From: Pseudomonadota bacterium
GTDB taxonomy: Bacteria; Pseudomonadota; Alphaproteobacteria; Caulobacterales; Caulobacteraceae
Assembly: GCA_018241995.1 (NCBI GenBank)
Contig: JAFECT010000001.1
Location: forward strand, 1 to 64,000
Length of the DNA stretch: 64,000 nt
Reading direction: 5' to 3'
The notes under the pieces were generated by a model that was not told where the DNA came from, did no database searches, and worked only from the letters and a program-made list of their open reading frames with translations. The position numbers were made by a program, and so were the translations under genes. Below, piece by piece: positions 8,210-16,915 of this stretch (its first letter is position 1; each line of letters starts with the position of its first letter).

Positions 8210-9309
8210 GACCGCCCAGTCCCCGCCGCATCGCCGCCATCGCCCGGGTCGAGACCAAGCGACTGGTTGGCGACCGCCTGCTGCTGGGCCTGATCCTGCT
8301 CCTGCCGATCGTGCAGATCCTGCTCTACGGCTATGCCATCAACCTGAACCCGCAGCACCTGCGCATGGCGCTCGCCGCCAATGATGCCCGCGCCATCCAG
8401 CCCATGCTGGAGCAGGCCAGGAGCCAGCCTGCCGTCGACCTGACCGGCCCCGTCGGCCCGCCGGGCTCGGCTCAGGAGGCGGTGCGCACCGGCAAGGCCG
8501 TGATCGGCATCGAGGTCGACCGCCGTCCCGACGGACGCCCACCCGAGGTTCAGGTCTTCGCCGACGCGGGCGATCAGCAGACCGTGCGCGACGCGCTGGG
8601 TGTCCTGCAGACCCGCATCTGGAAAGGCGTGGCCGAGAACTACGCCGGGGACCAGACGCCCGAGGTGCGGATTCGTTGGCTGTCCGGCCGGACCGCCAGC
8701 CCCTCGATCAATCTCGACTGGTCCATAGCTCCCGGCCTGGTCGGGATGGTGGTGATGATCACCATGCTGTTCCTGGGCGCCCTGACCCTGGTGCGCGAGC
8801 GCGAGACCGGCAGCTGGGAGAGCCTGCTGGCCACGCCCGTCACCCCCGCCGACGCCCTGATCGGCAAGCTGGCGCCCTATCTGGCCATCGGCGTCTTCGA
8901 CACGGGCGTGCTGCTGCTGGCGGTGCACTGGCTGTTCGACCTGCCCCTGCCGCCCGCGACCTGGGCCCTGATCGCAGCGGCGCCCTTCTTCGCCGGGGCC
9001 TATCTGATCCTGGGCTTCGCCTTCTCGGCCCTGGCGCAGAACCAGATGCAGGCGGCCCAGGGGGCGGCCCTGTTTTACCTGCCTTCGCTGCTGCTCTCGG
9101 GCTTCCTGTTCCCGTTCGAGGGCATGCCCCGCTGGGCCCAAGCCATCGGCTGGGCCATGCCCCTGACCCACTACCTGCGCGCCACCCGCGACGTGCTGAT
9201 CCGGGGAGAGGGCGCGCTCAGCGTCGCCGGCCACATGCTGCCGGTGCTGGCCTTCGAGGCCCTGGCTTCGGTCGCGGCGATCCTGGCGTATCGAAGGCGG
9301 CTGGATTGA
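8206..9309 (+). CDS. ABC-2 type transporter permease
   Basis: A 367-residue inner-membrane permease. An N-terminal helix (about residues 24-46) is followed by a large periplasmic domain (about 47-170) and then five predicted helices in the C-terminal half, the YhhJ/YbhR layout. Conserved features include ALTLVRERETGSWESLLATP before the second helix and the end region ARDVLIRG. It starts at the ATGA overlap with the ATPase and forms a two-gene exporter. The substrate is unknown. A long inverted repeat lies just downstream and separates it from the convergent hydrolase. Confidence 0.88.
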   Translation: MRPPSPRRIAAIARVETKRLVGDRLLLGLILLLPIVQILLYGYAINLNPQHLRMALAANDARAIQPMLEQARSQPAVDLTGPVGPPGSAQEAVRTGKAVIGIEVDRRPDGRPPEVQVFADAGDQQTVRDALGVLQTRIWKGVAENYAGDQTPEVRIRWLSGRTASPSINLDWSIAPGLVGMVVMITMLFLGALTLVRERETGSWESLLATPVTPADALIGKLAPYLAIGVFDTGVLLLAVHWLFDLPLPPATWALIAAAPFFAGAYLILGFAFSALAQNQMQAAQGAALFYLPSLLLSGFLFPFEGMPRWAQAIGWAMPLTHYLRATRDVLIRGEGALSVAGHMLPVLAFEALASVAAILAYRRRLD

Positions 9310-9314
9310 TCCGA

Positions 9315-9382
9315 ATCCTTCCCCCCTTGCGGGGGAAGGATGGGCCCCGCGAGCCGCGAGGCAAGCGGGAGGATGGGGGGTC
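9315..9382. repeat. REP-like intergenic element, copy A
   Basis: A GC-rich palindromic unit beginning CCTTCCCCCCTTGCGGGGG and ending in GGAGGATGGGGGG. The same unit occurs inverted at 9474-9534, so the two copies form 60-base arms around a 91-base spacer between convergent genes. Confidence 0.75.
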
Positions 9383-9473
9383 TCGCCGGCCTCTCAGAAC
9401 CGGACGCAGATCATCGCGCTCACCCCCACAACGCCGGGCCTTTCAGCAGCGCCAGGATCGGAAGCCGCAAATC

Positions 9474-9534
9474 GACCCCCCATCCTCCCGTTGCTCCGCA
9501 ACGGGCCCCTCCTTCCCCCGCAAGGGGGGAAGGG
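9474..9534. repeat. REP-like intergenic element, copy B (inverted)
   Basis: Reverse-complement copy of the element at 9315-9382, with an internal CCCGTTGC/GCAACGGG hairpin. It ends at the stop codon of the RhlA-like gene and may act as a bidirectional terminator. A shortened copy lies at 11011-11033. Confidence 0.75.
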
Positions 9535-10362
9535 TCAGGCGAAAAATCCCTCGACCATGGCCCGCACCCGCGCCGCCGCGTCCTTCGACTCCATCGCCAG
9601 GAAGTGGCCCGCGTCCGGGATCACAGCGAACTCGGCCTGCGGCAGGTGGCGCTCGATGCCGTCCACCGCCGAGGGCGGGGTCAGCCGGTCGGCCGCGCCA
9701 TTGGCGAACAATACCGGGATGCGGATGGCCTTCAGCCGCGCCTCGATCCGGTCGGTGGAGGCGCTCAGGCAATAGCGCGCGTGGTCGACCACGTGCTGCA
9801 CCTGCACCTCGTCGAGCCCCAGGTAGTAGTCCTTGTGCACCCGGCGCAGACGCTCGGGCAGCAGCTCGGCCAGCATGTTGGAGGCGTGGGTGGCCGCCTC
9901 GTCGCGCCGGCCGCCGTCGATCAGTTCGAGCAGCCCCGAGGCCAGCCCGCGCAGGTGCTCGCTCATGCCGAGCGCGTAGGAGGCGATGATCGCGCGGCGG
10001 ATCGACTTCGGCTGCGCCGCCAGCGCCGTAAGGGCCGAGGCGCCGCCCCATGAGATCGAGATCAGGTACTCGGGCTCAAACCGCGCGATCAAGGCCAGCA
10101 CCAGCTCCGCCTCCTGCTCCTCCGTGAGCCGCCCGATCCGGGGGTTCAGCGGCCGCGACAGGCCGATGGGCGGGAAGTCGAAGAGGATCAGGTCGAACTC
10201 AGGCAGGCTCTTGATGGTCCAGCGCAGGGCGGTGAACGGCGACAGCACGCCGTTGACGATCAGGATGGTCCCGCGCACCGGCCCGGCGCGGCGCACCGTG
10301 CGCACGGCCATGCGCATGCCGTCCGCCTCGACCGTCAGGTCCGTCGTGCTGGTCTCGATCAT
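9535..10362 (-). CDS. RhlA-like alpha/beta hydrolase
   Basis: A 275-residue alpha/beta hydrolase. Its sequence follows RhlA, the enzyme that builds the hydroxyalkanoyloxy-alkanoate lipid of rhamnolipids: LILFDFPPIGLSR (about 58-70), LISISWGGAS at 100-109 with the probable nucleophile S104 in the RhlA-style SWGG rather than GxSxG context, D225 in NGAADRLTP, and H253 in DAGHFLAMES. The length also fits RhlA. There is no rhamnosyltransferase nearby, so the product is more likely a hydroxy-fatty-acid dimer or related lipid than a rhamnolipid. The neighbours upstream are also envelope-lipid type genes. Fold and relationship are confident; activity is inferred. Confidence 0.75.
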   Translation of the reverse strand: MIETSTTDLTVEADGMRMAVRTVRRAGPVRGTILIVNGVLSPFTALRWTIKSLPEFDLILFDFPPIGLSRPLNPRIGRLTEEQEAELVLALIARFEPEYLISISWGGASALTALAAQPKSIRRAIIASYALGMSEHLRGLASGLLELIDGGRRDEAATHASNMLAELLPERLRRVHKDYYLGLDEVQVQHVVDHARYCLSASTDRIEARLKAIRIPVLFANGAADRLTPPSAVDGIERHLPQAEFAVIPDAGHFLAMESKDAAARVRAMVEGFFA

Positions 10363-10428
10363 GGCGTCGCCGCCCCCACACGGCGAAGCTTAGCGCCAAC
10401 TGCGCGGCACGCAAAAAATCGGGCTTTC

Positions 10429-10992
10429 TCACTCGGCCGCGGGCGCCCGCTCCATCGCCGCCAGCGCCTGGTCCAGCGTATGGCCGCGCATCGCCGCCGC
10501 CAGTTCCCTTCGTGCCTTCAGCGACAGGCTGATCCCCTCGCGCAGCACATCGACCACCTTCGGCCCGCCCGCCTCCTGGCGCACGCGCCAGACCACGGTG
10601 ACGGGGTTGTCCTGTCCGCGCCGCGCCTCGGTGGTGATCATGGTTTCGCCCAGGCCGACATCGCGGCTGCGCAGAACCCGCAGGGTCGCGTCCGCCCCGA
10701 TCCGCTCGCGCCCGACCCGTTCGCTCAGCCGCTGCAGGATCAGTTCGCTTACCCGCGCCCGCTGCGTAGGCGTCGCGCGCGCCGCCTCCTCGCCCAGCAC
10801 CGAGCGGCTGACTGCATCAAGGTCAAAAGCCCGCGCCACCGCCGCTCGCACCGCCTTGCGCCTGGCCGCGTCGGGTTTCGCGGGCGCGGAGCGCAGGGCC
10901 TTCTCCAGGCTGACAATCGGCGCCGATGCGTCGGGCGTCGCTGCGGCGAGGCACAGGATAGCGAACAAGGCGGCAAGAGGTTTGGCGCGCAT
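10429..10992 (-). CDS. MlaC/Ttg2D-like phospholipid-binding periplasmic protein
   Basis: A 187-residue protein with a cleavable signal peptide (about residues 1-24, AALFAILCLAAATPDASA). The rest resembles the MlaC/Ttg2D fold: a helix with AVARAFDLDAVSRSVLGEEAARATP, a strand with VGLGETMITTEARR, and VTVVWRVRQEAGGPKVVDVLREGISLSLKAR compressed into the typical VxDVxxxGxSL pattern. MlaC proteins ferry phospholipids between outer and inner membranes with the MlaFEDB transporter, whose genes are not here. It lies between the RhlA-like and LpxH-like genes on the same strand. Hopanoid-associated HpnM is an alternative subfamily. Confidence 0.72.
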   Translation of the reverse strand: MRAKPLAALFAILCLAAATPDASAPIVSLEKALRSAPAKPDAARRKAVRAAVARAFDLDAVSRSVLGEEAARATPTQRARVSELILQRLSERVGRERIGADATLRVLRSRDVGLGETMITTEARRGQDNPVTVVWRVRQEAGGPKVVDVLREGISLSLKARRELAAAMRGHTLDQALAAMERAPAAE

Positions 10993-11010
10993 GGCGAACC
11001 CACTCTAAAT

Positions 11011-11033
11011 CCTTCCCCCGCAAGGAGGGAAGG
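11011..11033. repeat. Short REP-like element
   Basis: A hairpin with arms CCTTCCC and GGGAAGG, nearly identical to part of the 9474-9534 element and, like it, abutting the stop codon of a minus-strand gene (11034). It probably helps end that transcript. Confidence 0.6.
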
Positions 11034-11849
11034 TCAGGCGGCGACCGGAACTGCGTCCTCGATCTCACCCCGCGCGCCGACGGGCGCATCTGCCGCCCGA
11101 TCCGCCCAGTGCACGATCTCGAACCGGCCGTCGTGGTGCTCCACCGCCGCGGTGCAGCTTTCCACCCAGTCGCCGTCGTTGATGTAGATGATCCCGTCGA
11201 TCGTCCGCATCTCGGCCTTGTGGATGTGGCCGCAGATCACCCCGTCCGCCCCGCGCCGCCGCGCCTCGTCGGCCAGCGCCTGCTCGAAGTTCTCAATGAA
11301 CTGCAGGGCGTTCTTCACCTTGACCTTGATGAAGGCCGACAGGCTCCAGTAGCCCATGCCGAAGCGCCGCCGCACCGCGTTGAACTTCGTGTTGGCCGAA
11401 AGCAGCAGGCGGTAGCCCCAGTCCCCCACGAAGGCCAGCCACTTGGCGTGGGTCACGACCCCGTCGAAGGCGTCGCCGTGGGTGACCAGATAGCGCTTGC
11501 CGTCAGCGGCCTCGTGGATGGCGTCTTGGGCCACGATCACGCCGCCGAAGTGCACGCCGATGAAGTCGCGCACCCGGTCGTCGTGGTTGCCGGGCACATA
11601 GATCACCCTCACCCCGCGCCGGGCCAGGCGCAGGATCTTCTGCACCACGTCGTTGTGCGCCTGCGGCCAGTACCAGCCGCCGCCCTTCATCTTCCACCCG
11701 TCGATGATGTCGCCGACAAGGTAGAGCGTCTCGCACTCCAGGCTGCGGATGAAGTCGAGCAGAAGCTCGGCCTGGCAGCCCTTGGTGCCGAGATGAATAT
11801 CGGAGATGAAGGCCGTACGGCACGACAGGCGTTGCTGATCCAGGCTCAT
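11034..11849 (-). CDS. LpxH-like calcineurin-type metallophosphoesterase
   Basis: A 271-residue binuclear metallophosphoesterase with the family motifs in order: SDIHLG (D17, H19), GDIID (D47), GNHDD (N88, H89), the late THGDAFD histidine, and GHIHKAE. The layout matches the UDP-2,3-diacylglucosamine diphosphatase-like family, which in Gram-negatives cleaves the lipid A precursor UDP-diacylglucosamine; many alphaproteobacteria also use LpxI, so the exact substrate is uncertain. The ATG at 11849 is preferred because the conserved domain follows directly; the frame extends to 11918 without homology. It heads a run of three lipid-related minus-strand genes. Confidence 0.8.
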   Translation of the reverse strand: MSLDQQRLSCRTAFISDIHLGTKGCQAELLLDFIRSLECETLYLVGDIIDGWKMKGGGWYWPQAHNDVVQKILRLARRGVRVIYVPGNHDDRVRDFIGVHFGGVIVAQDAIHEAADGKRYLVTHGDAFDGVVTHAKWLAFVGDWGYRLLLSANTKFNAVRRRFGMGYWSLSAFIKVKVKNALQFIENFEQALADEARRRGADGVICGHIHKAEMRTIDGIIYINDGDWVESCTAAVEHHDGRFEIVHWADRAADAPVGARGEIEDAVPVAA

Positions 11850-11985
11850 GCGAAACACCCACCCGACTGGACGAATACGGGGCGCGGGTAAGCTGATTGC
11901 ATGACGCGGCCGTGACATGGCCCCAAAGCAAAGGGCGGAGCGACCAAAGGCCGCCCCGCCCCCGCCATAGGCTTATGCGTTCGAC

Positions 11986-14400
11986 CTAGAACTTCTGGCC
12001 GAACTTGAGCCCGATCAGCCTGGGCTGGATCGGCACCACATAGGTGGTGTTGGCCCCGTTCGGCAGCGGCGCGGCGCAGACCGCGATGGTGCATTCGGTG
12101 AAGCGCGTGATGTTGCCCCGCTCGTCGAAGAGGTTCTTCACGAACAGCTCGACCGAAAGCCTGTCGTGCTCGGCTCCCAGCGACAGGTCGACCGTGGTGA
12201 AGGCCGGCATGCGGCCCTCCAGGCCACGCTCGAAGGTGCGCAGGTCCGCCCAGGTGGCGTCCTGATAGACCACGGCTCCTTGCAGGTGCGCGTTCCACTG
12301 GCCGATGTCGAAGCCGTAACGCGCGGTAGCGTTGGCCTTCAGCTTCGGCGTCACGGGCAGCTGCTGGCCCTTGGGCGCGAGTTCCGCCCCCGGACAGCTG
12401 GTCACGCCCTGGATGCCGCAATAGGGCTCGGTCAGCTTGGCGTCGGTATAGGCGCCCGACGCGGTCAGGGTCAGGTGGTCGTCCACCACCCACGACAGGT
12501 CGCTTTCCAGGCCACGGATCTGCGCCTGGCCGGCGTTGGCCACGACTGTCAGGCTGTTCAGGCCGAGGAACGAGAACTGGAAGTTCTTCCAATCCTCCTG
12601 GTAGATCGCGCCGTTCCAGCGGATGCGGTGGCCCGCCCAGCTGGTCTTCCACCCGAACTCGTAGTTGGTCAGGAAGTCGGCCTGATAGGGCGGCAGGTTG
12701 CCGTTGCGATTCACGCCGCCCGGCCGGTAGCCGTTCGACCAGGTGGCGTAGATCAGCTTATCGCCGTCGAACTTGTAGGTCAGGTTCAGCTTGTGGGTGT
12801 TGCCGCTGCCCTGGCTGACCTTGTCCAGGTTGATACAGCCCGGCCCGCCCCGATAGACCGCGGTCGACAGGCAGTTCACCCCGCCCGGCCCGAAGCCGGT
12901 GTGGCTGTAGCCCAGGCCCAGGGGGGGCGGATCGTCGGTGTGCTCGCTGAACCCGTAGAAGCCCTTCAGCGTGTTGCGATAGTCGTAGAACCGCACGCCG
13001 CCGGTGATGCTCAGCTTGTCGGTGATGTCGTAGGTCGCCTCGGCGAACACCGCCTTGTCGCGGTCCACGCGCATCTGGTCGGTCAGCCAGATGGTCTGGG
13101 GCCAGTTGGGCACCGAATAGAAGCTGCCGAAGCCGGCGATCTGGTAGTCCTGGATGATCCAGTGGCGCTGGTTCTGCATGAACAGGCCCGCCACGAAGCG
13201 GAACCGGTCGGTCGCCGGCGACGAGATGCGCAGTTCCTGGCTGTCCTTCCAGAACCGGTCCTTGCCGATGATGAACTGACGCGGATTGGCCAGGGGCACG
13301 CCCGCGTTGTCGACCCAGTAGGCCCCGTACCCGCCGGCGTTATCGTAGCCGTACGAGTAGTCCATGTAGTCCGACACGCTGTCGACGCTGCGGTTGAAGT
13401 AGCCCGCCGAGTAGGTGATGTCGTACTTCGAGATCTTGCCGGTGACCGTCATGGCCGCCTGGTACCAGCGGTCGTGCGAGCTATCCGGCCCGAAGTGCTG
13501 GACGGCCAGGTCGCCCGCGTGAGGGTCGAAGCCGAACACCCCGTTGGACTTCATGTCCTGGCCCATGATCTGGGGCAGGATGCTCCAGTTCTCGTTCAGG
13601 TCGATCTTCAGCGCGGCGCGGCCGCCGTAGGTGTTGACCGTATTGAAGTCCTTCTTGACGAAGGCGTCGTTGTTCACCGTCGCGCCCGAGGTCGGGAAGG
13701 TGCGCGTGCCGTGCACGTTGTCGATATAGCCCGCGTCGTGCTCGTCCCAGCCGACCAGGCGGATCGCCGCCTTGTCCGACAGCGGGATGTTGACGAAGCC
13801 CTCGGCCACATAGCCGACGCCGCCATGGTCGACCGTGTTGGCCTGCAGGTCATAGCCGGCCTGGAAGCCCGCGGTCGTGGGCTTGTTGGTGATGATGCGA
13901 ACGGTGCCGGCTTCCGAACTGGCGCCGTAGAGCGTGCCCTGCGGCCCGGCCAGGGATTCCACCCGGGCGATGTCGTAGATGTGGATGTCGAGCGTGCCGG
14001 CGATGGTGGTGATCGGCTGCTCGTCCAGATAGACGCCCACGCTCGGCAGCGGGCCGGAGTGGTTGCCGTTCTCGCCTGAGGCCACGCCGCGCATGTAGAT
14101 CGAGGTCACGCTCGGCGCGATGGTCTGGAACGACAGGCTGGGCAGGAACTTCGAATAGTCCTGGAAGTCGACGACATTGAGCTGCTCCAGCTTGCGCGTA
14201 TCCAGCGCCTGGATGCTCATCGGCACCTTCTGGATCGACTCCTCACGCTTCTGCGCGGTGACGACCACCTCCTGAACCTGGTTGGGCTTGTCGTCGGCGG
14301 CGAAGACGGCCGAGGCCCCCATAAGCATCGTCGAGCCCAATAAGGTGGCGGTAAGCGTGCGCCCCGCCTGCCTTAGGCTTTTGACCCGGTACCTAGTCAT
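11986..14400 (-). CDS. TonB-dependent outer membrane receptor
   Basis: An 804-residue outer-membrane receptor. It has a signal peptide ending near residue 34 (SAVFAADD), a TonB-box-like QEVVVTA, a plug domain with VPMSIQALD and the glycine-rich plug motifs, then a 22-strand barrel ending in the aromatic-terminal LIGLKFGQKF. ATG 14400 is chosen because AGGGGG lies seven bases upstream; an ATG at 14406 is too close to that site, and the frame is open to 14466. It resembles the large oxidative/aromatic- or carbohydrate-type receptors common in Caulobacterales more than classical siderophore receptors. The ligand is unknown, and no transporter or enzyme gene adjoins it. Confidence 0.88.
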   Translation of the reverse strand: MTRYRVKSLRQAGRTLTATLLGSTMLMGASAVFAADDKPNQVQEVVVTAQKREESIQKVPMSIQALDTRKLEQLNVVDFQDYSKFLPSLSFQTIAPSVTSIYMRGVASGENGNHSGPLPSVGVYLDEQPITTIAGTLDIHIYDIARVESLAGPQGTLYGASSEAGTVRIITNKPTTAGFQAGYDLQANTVDHGGVGYVAEGFVNIPLSDKAAIRLVGWDEHDAGYIDNVHGTRTFPTSGATVNNDAFVKKDFNTVNTYGGRAALKIDLNENWSILPQIMGQDMKSNGVFGFDPHAGDLAVQHFGPDSSHDRWYQAAMTVTGKISKYDITYSAGYFNRSVDSVSDYMDYSYGYDNAGGYGAYWVDNAGVPLANPRQFIIGKDRFWKDSQELRISSPATDRFRFVAGLFMQNQRHWIIQDYQIAGFGSFYSVPNWPQTIWLTDQMRVDRDKAVFAEATYDITDKLSITGGVRFYDYRNTLKGFYGFSEHTDDPPPLGLGYSHTGFGPGGVNCLSTAVYRGGPGCINLDKVSQGSGNTHKLNLTYKFDGDKLIYATWSNGYRPGGVNRNGNLPPYQADFLTNYEFGWKTSWAGHRIRWNGAIYQEDWKNFQFSFLGLNSLTVVANAGQAQIRGLESDLSWVVDDHLTLTASGAYTDAKLTEPYCGIQGVTSCPGAELAPKGQQLPVTPKLKANATARYGFDIGQWNAHLQGAVVYQDATWADLRTFERGLEGRMPAFTTVDLSLGAEHDRLSVELFVKNLFDERGNITRFTECTIAVCAAPLPNGANTTYVVPIQPRLIGLKFGQKF

Positions 14401-14488
14401 ACACATACCCCCTGTCAGCGCCGGTCTCTTTGGGCCGGCTGTTGCTTCCAGCGATCTGCGCCCCACGCCGCGTCGCTCTACTCCTCGC

Positions 14489-16516
14489 TTATGGTCCTGG
14501 CGTCTCCGGATAAGAGTCCAGGACCGGTCCCAGCGCGGTCTTCAACGGGCCGAGCCAGGGTTCGTAGTGTTTCCAATGGTCGAGGCCTTCGCGGAAGATC
14601 GGCCGGCGCACCTGCTCGGAGCTGGCCGTCCTCACCGCGCGCTCGTTTTCGTAGAAACGAAGGCAGTCCGGCTCGAACGGCAGGCCGCAATAGGCCAGAA
14701 GGCGCCGCGTCTCCCCCTCGGTGTCCTCCACCATTCTCTCATAGATGACCCGGTGAACCCGGCCGGGCAGAACCCGGTCGAAGTGGTCCATCAGGTCGAC
14801 GTAATCGCGATAGTACCGGCCGATTTCAGTAAGACTATAAGAAAAACCCTGGCCTCGGGCGAAATGCTGCTTGAAACCTGAGAAGCAGGCAGCCATCGGA
14901 TGTCGCCGTGCGTCCACGATCTTCCCTTGCGGCAAGATCAACTGGATCAGACCTATGTGCGCGAAATTATTCGGCATCTTGTCGATGAAGAACGGCCGTC
15001 CCGACTTCCTCTGGATACGCGTGCGCTCCAGGAACCGTTCGCCCAGCGCCTTGATCGTCTCGGCGTCCAGGTCGGCGAGGACTTCGGGGTAGATGACCGG
15101 ATCGCCGCGCCGTTTGCGGCCGCCGAGCTCGCGCGCGATGGCGATGATCTCGGCCAGCTCCATTGTGCCCTCGACCTCGGAGTGGCTGGACAGGATCTGC
15201 TCCACCAGGGTCGAGCCCGAACGCGGCAGGCCCACCACGAAGATCGGATCGGGCTCCTGGCATCCCCACCCAGCCCGCTCGGCGAAGAACTCGGGGGTGA
15301 ACAGGGCCTTGGCGCAGGTGAACTTGGTCGTCGTCTCGTCCGGATCGTACGGCAGCTCCGCCCGGCGCAGCCGCGCGCCCTCCGCATAGTGCTCGAACGA
15401 GCCCTCCCACGCCTGGTCGTCCTCCAGCGCCTTGCCCAGCGCATAGTGCATGTGGAAGCGATCCTCCGACGAGATATCGCCGCGCTCGAGCTGGCGGCGC
15501 ATCGCCTCCACATCCTCCGGCGAGAACCGGAAGGTCTTGAGGTTGGCCAGGCTCCAGTAGGCCTCGCCGCAGCCGGGCTCGAGTTCCAGCGTCCGGCGAT
15601 AGGCCTTGACCCCGTCGTCCTGTCGTCCGGCGGTCTTCAGCGAGTGGCCGTAGCTCATCCAGATCTTCGGATGCTCCGGCTGGGCGCGCAGCACTTCCTC
15701 GTAGATCGGCAGGGCGCGCTCGAAGTCGCCGATGCGGCCCAACACCACCGCCTTCAGGTTCAGATAGCCCGGATTGTTCGGCTCAGCCGCCAACAGCCGG
15801 TCGATCTCGGCCATGGCCTCCACGGCCTTGTCCTGCCGATGCAGCACCAGGGCATAGTTGTGCCGCGCCGCCGCAAAGCCCGGCGCCAGCTCCAGGCAGC
15901 GCTCCAGCAGGGTCTCGGAATCCGCATAGCGTCCCAGCCGGCCCGCCACCTCCGCCAGCATGCGGATCGCCGCCACGTCGGTGGGGTGCGCCTTCAGGTG
16001 CTCGCGCAGCAGCCGCTCAGCCACCGGCACCTCATCCGCGCACAGCGCCTCGGCCGCCTTCATCAGCCGTGGATCGCTCGTCGAGGCGCGGATGGCCCTG
16101 GCATAGGCCGCGTCGGCCCCGGCCGCATCGCCGTCGAGCGTCAGCTGATCGCCTAGCGCCCGCCAGGCCTCGACCAGATCGGGCTTCAGCTCGCCCGCGC
16201 GAAGGAACGCCCGCGCCGCCGCCCTGCCCTCACCGAGCGCCGACAGCGCCAGCCCCAGGTGCAGGTGCGCGCCCGGCCACTGCGGATGCGTCTTGGCTAA
16301 GGTCTCCAGCAAGGGCTTGGCCTCGGCGGCCGCGCCGCGCGCCCGCTTCGCCGCCGCCAGCAGCAGCAGGGCCTCCGGATGGCCGGGCGCCGCTTTAAGG
16401 ATTTCGCCGGCCTGCTCTTCCGCGAGCTCGGGCCGCGACCGCAGCAGGCGTTCGCCATGGGCCAGCGCCAGGGCGAGCGAACCCCTCGCTTCCGAAGCTG
16501 CGCCCGGCGAAGACAC
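14489..16516 (-). CDS. TPR-repeat sulfotransferase, second copy
   Basis: A 675-residue protein with about eleven tetratricopeptide-like repeats in residues 1-385 (for example PEHPKIWMSYGHSLKTAGRQ) and a C-terminal sulfotransferase domain from about residue 415, with the PAPS loop FVVGLPRSGSTLVEQILSSH and a FIDKMPNNFAHIGLI segment. It ends with an SSEQVRRPIFREGLDHW motif that parallels the one in the 5606 gene. It would sulfate an unknown acceptor in the cytoplasm or at the membrane. It is encoded 88 bases downstream of no partner on its strand and next to a TonB receptor gene. Start ATG 16516 directly precedes the repeats. Confidence 0.85.
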   Translation of the reverse strand: MSSPGAASEARGSLALALAHGERLLRSRPELAEEQAGEILKAAPGHPEALLLLAAAKRARGAAAEAKPLLETLAKTHPQWPGAHLHLGLALSALGEGRAAARAFLRAGELKPDLVEAWRALGDQLTLDGDAAGADAAYARAIRASTSDPRLMKAAEALCADEVPVAERLLREHLKAHPTDVAAIRMLAEVAGRLGRYADSETLLERCLELAPGFAAARHNYALVLHRQDKAVEAMAEIDRLLAAEPNNPGYLNLKAVVLGRIGDFERALPIYEEVLRAQPEHPKIWMSYGHSLKTAGRQDDGVKAYRRTLELEPGCGEAYWSLANLKTFRFSPEDVEAMRRQLERGDISSEDRFHMHYALGKALEDDQAWEGSFEHYAEGARLRRAELPYDPDETTTKFTCAKALFTPEFFAERAGWGCQEPDPIFVVGLPRSGSTLVEQILSSHSEVEGTMELAEIIAIARELGGRKRRGDPVIYPEVLADLDAETIKALGERFLERTRIQRKSGRPFFIDKMPNNFAHIGLIQLILPQGKIVDARRHPMAACFSGFKQHFARGQGFSYSLTEIGRYYRDYVDLMDHFDRVLPGRVHRVIYERMVEDTEGETRRLLAYCGLPFEPDCLRFYENERAVRTASSEQVRRPIFREGLDHWKHYEPWLGPLKTALGPVLDSYPETPGP

Positions 16517-16915
16517 GTCACTGCTCCCAATGGCCGAACAGGATCACAGTCAGGGCCCGCGAAGCTTGTCAATCGGGCGCGACGGACCGCAAGCCCCGGC
16601 TGCAAACGCGATACATCCCTCGCGTGCATCCATTTTTCCGGAATGCCTTTATCCAGTAAGCGCTTGACGATCGTTGCGAGATCGCCAAGATCAAACTCAG
16701 GGGTTACTGGACACAGGTAACTAACCCCAGGGGCTGGACGTCGGGGGGCGTCCCACCTCTCGCGGCCGGGCGAGGTTCCCCCTCGTTCGGCCGCGCCTGA
16801 ACTTCGCAAAATCAGCGGCTTGAAGCAGGCGCGGGCGCCCGGCCCTGCCTTCACGCTTCGCTAAGCACACGCGCCTAAGCTTGGCCTTCGGACCACTGCG
16901 AAGGGGGGCCCCGCG
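16517..16915. other. Structured 399-base intergenic region
   Basis: No convincing protein gene is present. A TTGACGA box near 16665 may be a forward promoter, and strong hairpins follow: GGGGTTA/TAACCCC (16700-16706 with 16722-16728), GGACG/CGTCC around 16736-16753, and CGCGGCCG-gg-CGAGG pairing at 16761-16795. This suggests an RNA leader or small RNA upstream of the small gene at 16916. Confidence 0.45.

Noticed and set aside
12166..14079. A 637-codon open frame antisense to the TonB receptor at 11986-14400
   Set aside because: No recognisable domain and shadow-like composition; the receptor frame explains the region.
16297..16854. Minus-strand 185-codon frame overlapping the sulfotransferase start and the structured gap
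   Set aside because: A short stretch looks natural, but most is low-complexity and it overlaps the confident sulfotransferase gene; no ribosome-binding site was seen.
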